A stretch of 64,000 nucleotides of DNA from Robinsoniella peoriensis (GCF_000797495.1 NZ_JTGN01000007.1:97485-161484); one strand, 5' to 3'; shown: positions 41,517 through 50,862, numbered from the stretch's first letter. Notes: generated from the letters alone by a model not told the origin. Numbers and translations: made by a program.

Positions 41517-41760
41517 ACCAGTACCAGCGAAAATAGAAGAGATAAAATTAAATGAGAAATATTTTACACCTAATTATGGTGGAGCGATTCAGGTAACTGT
41601 GGTTAAGATAAGCAATAACAGTGTTTTGGTTAAGACGAAAAAAGGCGATCCGTTCTCAAGAGAATTCCGGTACATATTCGATAATGCGAACGACTGTAAA
41701 AGAGCCTGTAGGGAATGGGAGGCGAGTAAAAAGAAACAGAAGCATAAAAAGAGAAAATAA
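41503..41760 (+). CDS. Small basic hypothetical protein
   Basis: ATG 41503 follows AAAGGAG and overlaps the previous frame by 14 bp. The 85-residue product is a beta-rich domain (KYFTPNYGGAIQVTVVKISN, VLVKTKKGDPFSREFRYIFD) with a very basic tail (SKKKQKHKKRK), which suggests nucleic acid binding. No family recognised. Confidence 0.5.
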   Translation: MTYIKPVPAKIEEIKLNEKYFTPNYGGAIQVTVVKISNNSVLVKTKKGDPFSREFRYIFDNANDCKRACREWEASKKKQKHKKRK

Positions 41761-41870
41761 TGCAAGTGTTAGGTTGTCAGTAACCAGCTTACCAACCATG
41801 TGGTACAGCGCAATTTTACGCTCTATTAGTAGCATAGTCGTTGAAGAATATGGTTTCATGAAGTTTGCTA

Positions 41871-41886
41871 GTGGAAAATTTTCCAC
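41871..41886. repeat. GTGGAAAATTTTCCAC palindrome
   Basis: Perfect 16-bp palindrome of the dispersed family. Confidence 0.8.
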
Positions 41887-42248
41887 CTGCTGAAATATAC
41901 CTGGACGGAGAGAGACCCCATACTTTACGTACAGGGCTGAGTTATGAAAAAGAGAAAATCTATGTAATCCAATATTGTTGGGATTTGTTAGTTGAAGCAC
42001 AACGGCAGTCCACTTGATGTATTACTGAGGCGATAGTTCGCTTGAGTGATTCTGTGAAACCGCTGTTCTTCATTTGATGCTATTAGTATACCGAAGATTT
42101 GTGTCCATACTGTGGCAAACAGATAAAGCATTTATGAAAAAGCTTGCGATTCTATTAAGAAAAGCATATGGAAATAGCGAATATTGGAAATAAATAGTTT
42201 ACCAGTCAGGATGATGACATACTTTGAAAGTGATATTTCATGTTGGTA

Positions 42249-42262
42249 GTGCAAAATTTTGC
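42249..42262. repeat. Degraded palindrome copy
   Basis: GTGCAAAATTTTGC, lacking the final AC, of the dispersed palindrome family. Confidence 0.55.
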
Positions 42263-42382
42263 CTCACCGTATACGGTATTATTTGCGAGGTCCTTTCGAA
42301 CCTGACAAAATTCTGTTAAAAGATAAGTTAAGTAAATGTAAATTATTTGATGATTTAAATCAGAACGGAGGAATATTATTTT

Positions 42383-43606
42383 ATGGCGAGAGAAAAGAAA
42401 TGCTCATTTTGTGGAAACTCTGAAAAAGAGAATAAATTAATAGAGGGAGATACATCTTATGTATTCATATGTGAAACCTGCATACAGAACGCTCATGATC
42501 AATTATTGGAAAAGAGCCAACAAGAGAAAGATATGATAAATATACAGACGGTAAAACCCTCTATGATAAAGAAACACTTAGACTCATATGTGATTGCTCA
42601 GGATGATGCAAAAGAAACGTTGTCAGTGGCTGTTTACAACCACTATAAGAGATTACGAAATGAAACTGATGTCGAGTTACAGAAGAGCAATATTCTTATG
42701 ATTGGTTCTACAGGAAGTGGAAAAACCTATATTGCCCAGACTATTGCTAAATTTATTGGTGTGCCATTTGCGATAGCTGATGCAACTTCACTGACTCAAG
42801 CAGGATACGTTGGAGATAATCCCGAGAATATTTTATTCAGATTGCTAGAAAATGCATCGTATGATGTAAAAAAGGCGGAACAAGGCATTATCTATATAGA
42901 CGAAATAGACAAATTAAAACGTGTGGGCGAGAATACTTCTACAACAAGAGATGTTTCTGGTGAGGGGGTACAACAGGCACTGCTGAAAATCATAGAAGGC
43001 TCAGTAGTGGATGTTCCTATGGGAAGTGGGAAATTTTCTGGTGTCGAATGCATTAAGATTGATACTAGCAATATCTTGTTTATTTGCGGTGGGGCATTTG
43101 AGGGATTATCTGAAACAACCGCCAAACCAGAACCGAAAAAAGCTATCGGGTTCAATACTCAAGATATAGAGGTTGACATTAAGGAAAGCATGAATACTAT
43201 TGAACCATCAGATGTTATAAAGTTTGGCATGAGTCCTGAATTTGTGGGTAGGCTTCCGATAATCACGACATTGAAGCCACTTACCAAAGATGATTTGAAA
43301 CGGATATTAATAGAGCCTAAAAATGCATTGATCAAACAATATCAGACATTGATGTCAATGGATGGAGTGAATTTAGAGTTTACGGAAAGTGCATTGAACA
43401 GAATTGCGGAACTGGCAATCATAAAAAACACCGGGGCTAGAGGTTTGCGTTCAATATTAGAGAAATCCATGCAGAAGATTATGTATAGAATACCTGATAT
43501 GGATAACCTGAATGATGCAAAAGCGATTATAAATGAAGATGCAATTGATGGAAAAACGAATGTAATTATAAAAAAGGGAAAAAACAAAAAATTAGCAGCA
43601 TGCTAG
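42383..43606 (+). CDS. clpX: Phage-encoded ClpX unfoldase
   Basis: This 407-residue protein has all the parts of ClpX. The N-terminal zinc-binding domain uses Cys7, 10, 30 and 33. Walker A is GSTGSGKT (Lys114), the pore loop GYVG is at 141-144, and Walker B is IYIDEID (Asp173, Glu174). An IGF tripeptide (255-257) corresponds to the loop that docks to ClpP, so it should work with the host protease. Sequence differs clearly from usual chromosomal ClpX in the linker and C-terminus. AACGGAGG precedes the ATG. It may redirect ClpP against host or repressor proteins. Confidence 0.85.
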   Translation: MAREKKCSFCGNSEKENKLIEGDTSYVFICETCIQNAHDQLLEKSQQEKDMINIQTVKPSMIKKHLDSYVIAQDDAKETLSVAVYNHYKRLRNETDVELQKSNILMIGSTGSGKTYIAQTIAKFIGVPFAIADATSLTQAGYVGDNPENILFRLLENASYDVKKAEQGIIYIDEIDKLKRVGENTSTTRDVSGEGVQQALLKIIEGSVVDVPMGSGKFSGVECIKIDTSNILFICGGAFEGLSETTAKPEPKKAIGFNTQDIEVDIKESMNTIEPSDVIKFGMSPEFVGRLPIITTLKPLTKDDLKRILIEPKNALIKQYQTLMSMDGVNLEFTESALNRIAELAIIKNTGARGLRSILEKSMQKIMYRIPDMDNLNDAKAIINEDAIDGKTNVIIKKGKNKKLAAC

Positions 43607-43619
43607 AGGAGGAAAAAAT

Positions 43620-44324
43620 ATGGGAAAAAGATTCAAGATTCACGGGGATAACAGCACAAATCAATCACAGGAGAAAATTAATAATGATAAAGTGTTTAGC
43701 AATAAAAGTGATCTATATTTAAGCGCATACATGAAATTGTTAAACAGTTTAAAGGAATACAAAAAGACGGTAAGAACTATGAGCGATTTTAACGACTATA
43801 TTAAAAAGATGGTTTTTTATGGAGTAAAATACATAAATTATTATCATGATGAAAATCCTGAGAAAATAGGTACTAAGAGGTATCTTGACAAAGAAAGAAC
43901 AGAAGCAGAATATGAATTTATTGACGGTATTATCTATCTTTTGGGGTTGATGACTCCTGGAGATATTGTACAGCTATTTCCGCCAGATAAGGTATATGAT
44001 GGAGCGAAATATTTTGAGAAAGATTATTTCACTACGATGTCAGAGGTAAATAAATACGATGCTGATCAGTTATTAGGAAAAGAGAATGTGAAAAACCTAT
44101 TGTGGGATTACAAGCAGTACGATTTATTCAAATTTCAGTTGAACTGGATGACCGTTGTAGATGATTTGTGCAAATGTAACGGAAAAAAAGGACTGGCTGG
44201 ATTTTTTGAAGATGCCGGATTGACTACATTTTCAATGAACGACGATTTTATGGTCAACAACGTGACGGGTGAAATTATTCCAATAGAGAAAAGTAGTTTA
44301 AGAATTATAGAACCCGATGAATAG
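43620..44324 (+). CDS. Hypothetical protein beside clpX
   Basis: This 234-residue protein starts 13 bp after clpX, behind GAGGAGG, so the two are cotranscribed. It is mainly helical (YLSAYMKLLNSLKEYKKTVR, then GIIYLLGLMTPGDIVQLFPP), with a C-terminal segment FSMNDDFMVNNVTGEIIPIE. No family recognised. It might be a ClpX adaptor or substrate, but only position supports that. Confidence 0.5.
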   Translation: MGKRFKIHGDNSTNQSQEKINNDKVFSNKSDLYLSAYMKLLNSLKEYKKTVRTMSDFNDYIKKMVFYGVKYINYYHDENPEKIGTKRYLDKERTEAEYEFIDGIIYLLGLMTPGDIVQLFPPDKVYDGAKYFEKDYFTTMSEVNKYDADQLLGKENVKNLLWDYKQYDLFKFQLNWMTVVDDLCKCNGKKGLAGFFEDAGLTTFSMNDDFMVNNVTGEIIPIEKSSLRIIEPDE

Positions 44325-44404
44325 ATCAACTTAAAATTTAATATAGAAGACGCTTTTTATTTTTTACCTTTATCAAGAACATATATTCGAGGGAGGGATT
44401 AGAC

Positions 44405-46663
44405 ATGGTAGAACTATTGCAACATAATCAAGAAACGTATCAGGAAATACAGCAAATATTCAAAACAAAAAACAGAGCATGTGTCGTTCAGCCAACAGGC
44501 AGCGGGAAAAGCTATCTTATGCTGAAGCTGTTAGAGGATTATTCTGATAAAAAGACATTGATCATTCAGCCACAGAGATATATCATAGAACAATTTAAAA
44601 GCTCTATGCCGTGGGAGATGGAAAAAATTGATGTCCAGTTTTTAACTTATAGCAAGCTTTCTAATTTAGATAATCAAGAAATTGAAAGTATTAAACCAGA
44701 TCTTATTCTTATTGATGAGATGCATCGTGCGGGTGCGAAGAAATGGCAGACAGGTGTAAAGAAATTGCTTAATACATATCCAAATGCTAAAACTCTGGGA
44801 TTATCGGCTACCCCTATTAGGTATTTGGATGGCAGCAGGAATATGGCAGAAGAGTTGTTTGACGGGAATATGGCTTGTGATATGAGCTTATCAGGCTCTA
44901 TTATACGTAGAATTTTACCTTTACCCCGGTATATCAGTGCTCTATACACATTCGATAATGAAGTTGCCAAAACTAGCACGAAAATCGCTCAGAGCCACAA
45001 CTCGGAAGAAGATAAAGCAAAATTGCTTGATCAGGTTGCGGAACTAAAAAAACGTTTGGATATGGCTAGTGGTGTGTCGGTTATTTTGAGGAAATATCTA
45101 ACAGGTATTAGTGGAAAGTTCATTGTGTTTTGTAGAGATATAAATCACTTGGAGGAAATGAGATCAGTTGTAAAACAATGGTTTTTAGATGCTGGATTTA
45201 GTGATACTAAAATATATGCCGTACATTCTAAGAATCATAGCAAAGACAAGGACTTTAAGACATTTAAAGAAGACAACAGCGATTGCATTCGATTATGTCT
45301 TGCCGTGGGTATGCTTAACGAAGGTATACATGATATTGACGGTGTAATTTTATTAAGAAACACCATATCACCCAATTTATATTATCAGCAAATCGGCAGG
45401 GCATTATCATGCGATGGGCAATTGACTCCGATTATCTTTGATCTGGTCGCTAACGCACAGTCGTTAGAGGAATGTAATTTAAAGAGCGATCTGGCTGAGA
45501 GAATAAAGCGAGAACAGTCAGATAATAAGGACTTTATAAATGATTTTAACCTGGATAGTTTTTTTATACTCGATGAAGTAATTGATGCTGTTAATCAGTT
45601 TAAGGATATCGAAGGTCGGCTGATAGGTGGATTTGAGTATGGTTTAAAGAGACTTAGTGAATATATAAAGGAACATGGGGATGCATTAGTCCCAAGGGAA
45701 TATGTATGCTCTGATGGATTTGCTCTGGGAAACTGGACTGCCAATAAAAGAAAAGAGCACAAAAATAAACTATTATCTACTCAGAAGACTAAGGAATTGG
45801 AAAATAGAGGATTTTGTTGGAGTGTTCAAGATATCAGGTTTAAAGAACGGATAGCACAAGTGATATGTTTCGCTGAAAAACGTAAGAAGCTCCCAAGCTC
45901 TTGCTCCAAAGACGATTATGAGAGGAAACTTGGTGCGTTTCTCGCAACCCAGAAAAATGAAAAGAAGAAAAAAGGAAAGGGCTACCCTCAGTGGAAAATT
46001 AAATTATTGGAATCAATTGAGGGGTTTACGTGGGAACTTGAAAGCTTCAAGACCTTCTATGACTTATTAGTCGGGTATAAAAGTGAGAATGGTAATTTGA
46101 ATATAAAGTGGGAAGAGAATTGGGGGGAATATAAAATAGGGCAAATGCTAAGATACTGGAAACAAAAATACAAGCATGGAAAAATACCAGACGATAGACT
46201 AATGAAACTCAAAAAATTGGGGCTTAAATTAGAAGGTCATACAGATTCACTATGGAATGAAAGACTGGAACTAATAGGATTACTAGCGAATAAAGAAGTA
46301 AAGGTAAAAAGTGACGGGGAATATTCATCATTATATTATTACATCACCAAAACCATTAAAAACAATCCGGAAAAATTAACCCAAGAGGAGAGAAAAAATG
46401 TAGAGGCTGTAATAGGTTGTGATATTGATGAGATTGGGAACCGCGTTATAAAAAGAAAAATCGAAGTATTTAATGATGAGGGCAATTATGTGGAAACGTA
46501 TGATTCGTATCAGGCAGCCAAAAGAAAACTTTCTCAAAGGTTTGACATCAAATTTAACGAGGGTTCTATAGGACGAGTATGTAAGGGGATACAAAAACAA
46601 CACAATGGATTTACATTCAAATACGTTAATGAAGACACACCATTGAAAGCTGATAGAAATTAA
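44405..46663 (+). CDS. SF2 helicase with helicase-associated and NUMOD1-like domains
   Basis: This 752-residue protein has motif I QPTGSGKS (Lys35), motif II IDEMH (Asp104-His107) and motif III LSATP. The second RecA domain runs to FDLVANAQ (about residue 350). Three helicase-associated repeats follow (about 415-475, 480-545, 550-610; LGNWTANKRKEHK, LGAFLATQKNEKK, IGQMLRYWKQKYK). The end has a NUMOD1-like segment (YDSYQAAKRKL...GSIGRVCKG), which binds DNA. GGGAGGG precedes the ATG. It likely unwinds DNA in phage replication or transcription, next to the polymerase gene. Confidence 0.8.
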   Translation: MVELLQHNQETYQEIQQIFKTKNRACVVQPTGSGKSYLMLKLLEDYSDKKTLIIQPQRYIIEQFKSSMPWEMEKIDVQFLTYSKLSNLDNQEIESIKPDLILIDEMHRAGAKKWQTGVKKLLNTYPNAKTLGLSATPIRYLDGSRNMAEELFDGNMACDMSLSGSIIRRILPLPRYISALYTFDNEVAKTSTKIAQSHNSEEDKAKLLDQVAELKKRLDMASGVSVILRKYLTGISGKFIVFCRDINHLEEMRSVVKQWFLDAGFSDTKIYAVHSKNHSKDKDFKTFKEDNSDCIRLCLAVGMLNEGIHDIDGVILLRNTISPNLYYQQIGRALSCDGQLTPIIFDLVANAQSLEECNLKSDLAERIKREQSDNKDFINDFNLDSFFILDEVIDAVNQFKDIEGRLIGGFEYGLKRLSEYIKEHGDALVPREYVCSDGFALGNWTANKRKEHKNKLLSTQKTKELENRGFCWSVQDIRFKERIAQVICFAEKRKKLPSSCSKDDYERKLGAFLATQKNEKKKKGKGYPQWKIKLLESIEGFTWELESFKTFYDLLVGYKSENGNLNIKWEENWGEYKIGQMLRYWKQKYKHGKIPDDRLMKLKKLGLKLEGHTDSLWNERLELIGLLANKEVKVKSDGEYSSLYYYITKTIKNNPEKLTQEERKNVEAVIGCDIDEIGNRVIKRKIEVFNDEGNYVETYDSYQAAKRKLSQRFDIKFNEGSIGRVCKGIQKQHNGFTFKYVNEDTPLKADRN

Positions 46664-46710
46664 TATTGCTAACCAACAATAAATAATATCAATTAAAGGG
46701 GGACTCAATT

Positions 46711-49700
46711 ATAAGCCGAGAAGTAGAGACACAAACGATTAGAATCAACAAAATGATCAAAACAGAAGCTGGTAAAATTGAAAATAAAATTAAACTTTCA
46801 GCTGCTGATGATACATTCACAAGAAATCTGTCCAGCGAAAGTGAACTGCATAGAATACTTATTCACTTATCAGGGAAACACAAATACAACAAGAGCGGGT
46901 ACGAGAGAGTACCCTACTTGTTTACCTTAGATGTTGGAAAAGATAAGAAACGTTATCAAAGTCTGATAAATAATCAGGGTAAAGTAGACCTTATTATAGA
47001 AGAATTAGAAGAGAGCGGTAAAATAAAGCAGATAACGAAAGAATATGCTTCTACCTTTTGCGGAGCAGGACATTCACGAACCCAGAAGAATTTGTTTGTT
47101 GAAACACATATCATCGATAAAATGAACGACATCCTGCTATGTGGTATGCCAAAAGATCTGATCTATGACCGCCCTTCTAAATGGAATGCATACTACGCAA
47201 TGGTGACAACGGACAGCACGCCTGTAAGTTATATGCCTAATATTGTAGTAATCGATGATTTTGAAAAAAATGTTACGGATACCGTAGATATTGTTGAAGT
47301 TCTGGAAGACAACGATAAAAAAAGATATAAGGTTGTAGAGCCCAGAACAGAAAATATTAATATCATGCCGTTTGATGGCAGCGGGCTGGTTACGCCCCAG
47401 TGTGCTGCACGTTGGGCTATAGAGTTAGGGTGCAGGACAAAAAAGAAAAATGAGAAGGGGGTTCACCCCGGATATCTGCCTTCCTGTTTTCAATTTCGGG
47501 CAATACCGGGAATAAAAGGTGAACTCATGGTCTTTGACCTTAAAGATTTTGCAAAGAAGCGTAAAGTATCCAAAATTACAGACCTGGGAGGGAGAGAGTG
47601 GGATATCTTTAAAGATCATATAGACGTTATTCTCACAAAGTCCCAGTTTAAATTTCATAAGCAGTTTATGACAGATGGAAAATTTGATTATTGGCTGTGG
47701 CGGAATGAATTTGATAAACAATATCACGGATACAAAAGAACTTTCAATGTGGTTTCCTACGCAGAACATCCAGGAGACTTAAAAGAGGACACTATGCTGA
47801 GTTATCAACCGTTACAATCCGTTCGTTTTTCCAACGAAGAAATTGAGGAAATCAGCACAAAAGGATTAGATCTGTATGATAAGGTCACTTCCAACCCGGA
47901 AGAGTTTCTGAAATACAGACGGTTGATAAAAGATGCTGATAACGATGAGGTTGAAATAACGATAGACAGACACACTCCGCCTTACTATGTGGCATTGCTG
48001 AAAGACAAAAGCTTATATAACGATACATATGTCAAATCAAAAATTGATGCAGACCTTAAAAAGTTAAAAAACAATCTCTTATCTGGAAAACAGATTGTAA
48101 GGGGTAACTACCAGGTGTTCATGCCAGATGTTTATGGTCTTGCTGAGTATGCTTTTGGCTTAGACCCTAAAGGGCTGTTACATAAGCCTTTTTATGTATA
48201 TTCAAATTGGTGGAATCAAAAAGGGATAAAAGAGGTAGATATTATAAGGAACCCCGCCATAGGCATGGAGCACCGCATCGGATATATTCAGAATGAAGAT
48301 GCCATTCAATATTGGTATAAATATCTGACAACAGGTATTGTAACCAGCATGTATGATACTCTGGCATTAGCTCTGAATGGTGCAGATTTCGACGGAGATA
48401 CCGTTTGTACAACAGATAACAAGTCCTTGCTCAGTTCTGTTAAGCGGGAGATAGAAGCTGGTCATGGCAGATTAGTATTTAAGGATGATAAAATAAATAA
48501 GGAAACTGCTTGTAATGGTGTAAGTATTACAGATAGGGCTGCATTAATGCAAGTCAATGCGTTGTCATTCAAAAATTCCATCGGGACTGTCATTGATAAA
48601 ATTACTAATCTTTGGACTCTGATTGATACAAATGAAAATAGAGTAAGGGATTTTATTAAAATAGGGACAATTGTGGGGGCAGAAACGATTGATTTTGCTA
48701 AAACAGGAGAAAATGCCGTTTTACCAAGGGAAATTATCAATTTTCTAGGAGGAAAGGGGAAAGGTTACTGGATGAGGTATCTGCATAAAAATGAAAGCAT
48801 TGCTAAGAATGAAGAAAAATCGTTATCAGTGGCACGTAATCTCAAAAAACCTCCGGTAACAATCAATAAACTAAAGAAATTCCAGAACTATGATTGTAAT
48901 ATGAACCGCTTGTGTCATTATGCAGAGCAACAGATATTAAATATGGATTTAGAGATGTCTCCAAGCTGTGCTGCCGAAATTTTTGATCACAGAACGTTAT
49001 TAAAAAGTGTGCCGATTATAAATAGGAAGGTATACCGCAAGCTTGTTGAGTGCCACAATAAATATCAAGTACTGTCTGCGAAGTATAGGCAGGAAAATTT
49101 AAAGTCGGAGAGACATCGTAAAGAAGCCCGTGAAAATTTTCGCTGGTTTTATGCAGAGACGAGAACGGAGCTTATGTTTATAGAGCAGGATATAGATAGA
49201 TTATTAGATATGTTGATTGTAATATACTATGGTGACAAGCACAATGGAAACAAATTTCTTTTTCTGCAAAGGGATATTCTTTGGAATGCTTTTCCCTGGG
49301 AGATGGTAAAGAGATGTTCAAAGCTTGAATTAAAAAAAATAGATACAGGTAAATTAGAAGAAAGACATCGTAAAAACGTAGCATTTGTAAAGAAGAAACA
49401 AAGAGAAATGTACAATAAAAACAGAGTAGAACTACACTATTTTGACAGGCTATTTGGTGACCGTTCTGTTATCATTACAAAAAATGACCGATCCCACATC
49501 AATAAAATCATCGATAAATATTACAAAACGAGTAAAGTAACCAGAAGAGAAAATTGTTATAAGTTGAAACGGATATTAACCATACTTATTTTTTTAAGCA
49601 GAAAATGCGAGGGGCATGGTAGAAAAGCAATTGTTGTACGGGATGAGAACGGTAAAATGATTAAAGATGGAAACGGTAAGAATATAAAAAAAATAGTAGA

Positions 49701-49980
49701 AACCCGTAATTCCCATTGGTTCAAAAAATATAATAATACTCCAAATCAGCTTACTTATCTGGCGTTAGAAAAATTAAGTGGAGTGAATCATAAATATATG
49801 GAGACAACTATAAAATTGCTGGAAGAACAAAAAATATTGCAAACAAAAGTATATCCAGATGGAAGTCTGGGGATCAAAGTCTTATTCCAATATTATGAAG
49901 GAGATGTATGGATCAGCGATCATGACTATAATAAGGCAGGAACGAAGATACGGGATTATTTTAGAAAAGCATGTTCGTGA
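46711..49980 (+). CDS. YonO/RdRP-like single-chain RNA polymerase, apparent AUA start
   Basis: GGGGG (46698-46702) lies 8 nt before ATA 46711, and the first canonical start, ATG 46753, has no ribosome binding site. From ATA it has 1089 residues. Numbered from ATG 46753: DGSG 208-211 and PSCFQFRAIPGIKG with Lys255 belong to a first double-psi barrel. RNP at 499-501 and NGADFDGD (Asp545, 547, 549) form the second, magnesium-binding barrel. This order in one chain is that of SPbeta YonO and eukaryotic RNA-dependent RNA polymerases, not of split beta/beta' subunits. It sits between the helicase and the late tail genes. Confidence 0.8.
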   Translation: MSREVETQTIRINKMIKTEAGKIENKIKLSAADDTFTRNLSSESELHRILIHLSGKHKYNKSGYERVPYLFTLDVGKDKKRYQSLINNQGKVDLIIEELEESGKIKQITKEYASTFCGAGHSRTQKNLFVETHIIDKMNDILLCGMPKDLIYDRPSKWNAYYAMVTTDSTPVSYMPNIVVIDDFEKNVTDTVDIVEVLEDNDKKRYKVVEPRTENINIMPFDGSGLVTPQCAARWAIELGCRTKKKNEKGVHPGYLPSCFQFRAIPGIKGELMVFDLKDFAKKRKVSKITDLGGREWDIFKDHIDVILTKSQFKFHKQFMTDGKFDYWLWRNEFDKQYHGYKRTFNVVSYAEHPGDLKEDTMLSYQPLQSVRFSNEEIEEISTKGLDLYDKVTSNPEEFLKYRRLIKDADNDEVEITIDRHTPPYYVALLKDKSLYNDTYVKSKIDADLKKLKNNLLSGKQIVRGNYQVFMPDVYGLAEYAFGLDPKGLLHKPFYVYSNWWNQKGIKEVDIIRNPAIGMEHRIGYIQNEDAIQYWYKYLTTGIVTSMYDTLALALNGADFDGDTVCTTDNKSLLSSVKREIEAGHGRLVFKDDKINKETACNGVSITDRAALMQVNALSFKNSIGTVIDKITNLWTLIDTNENRVRDFIKIGTIVGAETIDFAKTGENAVLPREIINFLGGKGKGYWMRYLHKNESIAKNEEKSLSVARNLKKPPVTINKLKKFQNYDCNMNRLCHYAEQQILNMDLEMSPSCAAEIFDHRTLLKSVPIINRKVYRKLVECHNKYQVLSAKYRQENLKSERHRKEARENFRWFYAETRTELMFIEQDIDRLLDMLIVIYYGDKHNGNKFLFLQRDILWNAFPWEMVKRCSKLELKKIDTGKLEERHRKNVAFVKKKQREMYNKNRVELHYFDRLFGDRSVIITKNDRSHINKIIDKYYKTSKVTRRENCYKLKRILTILIFLSRKCEGHGRKAIVVRDENGKMIKDGNGKNIKKIVETRNSHWFKKYNNTPNQLTYLALEKLSGVNHKYMETTIKLLEEQKILQTKVYPDGSLGIKVLFQYYEGDVWISDHDYNKAGTKIRDYFRKACS

Positions 49981-50091
49981 AATCTGCACAAAAAATCATA
50001 GCATTGACGCAGAAAATTAAGGATTTGTGTAAAAAAGTGCCATATGTATGTAGGACTCAGGGAGTAGCTTTCCCCGGAGATGTCCAATAAA

Positions 50092-50132
50092 AACAGCCCA
50101 GTGCATTGATTTGCGGAGTGTATTGGGCTGTT
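50092..50132 (+). terminator. Hairpin after the polymerase gene
   Basis: AACAGCCCA (50092-50100) and TGGGCTGTT (50124-50132) are a perfect 9-bp stem extended by wobble pairs. No T-run follows (AAATTATG), so it may be a pause or processing site separating early and late genes. Confidence 0.5.
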
Positions 50133-50172
50133 AAATTATGATAAAAAATAAAATTTGAGAGGAGTAATCATC

Positions 50173-50361
50173 ATGGTTAAGTTATCACAGGAAGAGGTAA
50201 GAGAGAGGTATATTCAGCGGTTAATTAGAGAGAAACAAATCTATATATCGGAAGTAACCGGAATACCTTCAACTGTATTAAGCAATTTTAAAAGAGGTTT
50301 GGATTTATGGGAGTCGAGCCTTGAAGTACTCAATAGCTATTTAAACGGTGAACTAGATTAG
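50173..50361 (+). CDS. Small XRE-like DNA-binding protein
   Basis: The start is ATG 50173 behind GAGAGGAG, giving 62 residues with a helix-turn-helix-like core (RYIQRLIREKQIYISEVTGI, then PSTVLSNFKRGLDLWESSLE). This form of short helical repressor is common in Clostridia phages. It comes directly after the polymerase and before the late genes, so it may control the switch. Confidence 0.6.
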   Translation: MVKLSQEEVRERYIQRLIREKQIYISEVTGIPSTVLSNFKRGLDLWESSLEVLNSYLNGELD

Positions 50362-50406
50362 CAGTCCTATTTATTTATAACTAAATTTAATGAAGGAGAT
50401 TATAAG

Positions 50407-50835
50407 ATGAAGTATACAAAAAATAATGCAAAGATCGGTGATTTACTTATGATAGAAACTGGAAAAGACCAGGTTGAGGGTGCTGTATTTGGAGTTCTTA
50501 AAGAGATCGGGATTGAAATTCATGAGAATAAACCAACTGCCTATTACTACATATCTTATACAGACGATAGCAGTGCTAAAATATCAGAGAATGAAATATT
50601 CAATATGAAAATATTCAACTGTGAGATGTTTAGCGATAGATTTCAGAATATTATGGAGAATCATAATGTTACATATAAAAACGATTATAGTGAAAGGGAT
50701 ATCGTAAATATAGTACTTGAAAAATGGAGTTGTTTTAGCGAAGGCGAAAAGACGGACTTACTCGAATTGCTTTATAATCAAGAGTATTTGGTATATGTCT
50801 TGAATGCCATATTAAATAAGGAAATAATCAATTAA
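50407..50835 (+). CDS. Hypothetical acidic protein
   Basis: This 142-residue protein begins with a short beta-rich domain (GDLLMIETGKDQVEGAVFGV, YYYISYTDDSSAKISENEIF) and ends in an acidic helical part. AAGGAG lies upstream of the ATG. A perfect terminator follows 4 bp after its stop. Function unknown. Confidence 0.5.
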   Translation: MKYTKNNAKIGDLLMIETGKDQVEGAVFGVLKEIGIEIHENKPTAYYYISYTDDSSAKISENEIFNMKIFNCEMFSDRFQNIMENHNVTYKNDYSERDIVNIVLEKWSCFSEGEKTDLLELLYNQEYLVYVLNAILNKEIIN

Positions 50836-50839
50836 AAAT

Positions 50840-50862
50840 AACATCCTTGCGGGTGTTTTTTT
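50840..50862 (+). terminator. Strong intrinsic terminator ahead of the late genes
   Basis: AACATCC pairs with GGGTGTT around the loop TTGC and is followed by TTTTT. Late genes must therefore be read through it or have their own start. Confidence 0.75.

Larger units (their letters stand above)
41761..42382. other. Intergenic region with gene debris and palindromes
   Basis: No intact gene. It holds two family palindromes (41871-41886, 42249-42262). One unstarted frame near 41885-42017 gives EIYLDGERPHTLRTGLSYEK, and near 42100 a fragment ends EDLCPYCGKQIKHL, a zinc-knuckle-like tail. These look like remnants of small phage genes. Confidence 0.45.

Noticed and set aside
42383..43606. Host chromosomal clpX
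   Set aside because: The gene sits in a phage-like operon between small phage genes and the helicase, without clpP, tig or lon neighbours, and its linker is divergent.
46753..49980. Ordinary RNA polymerase beta' subunit fragment
   Set aside because: Both barrel signatures occur in one chain in the YonO/RdRP order, and typical beta' zinc-binding, bridge-helix and trigger-loop motifs are not recognisable.
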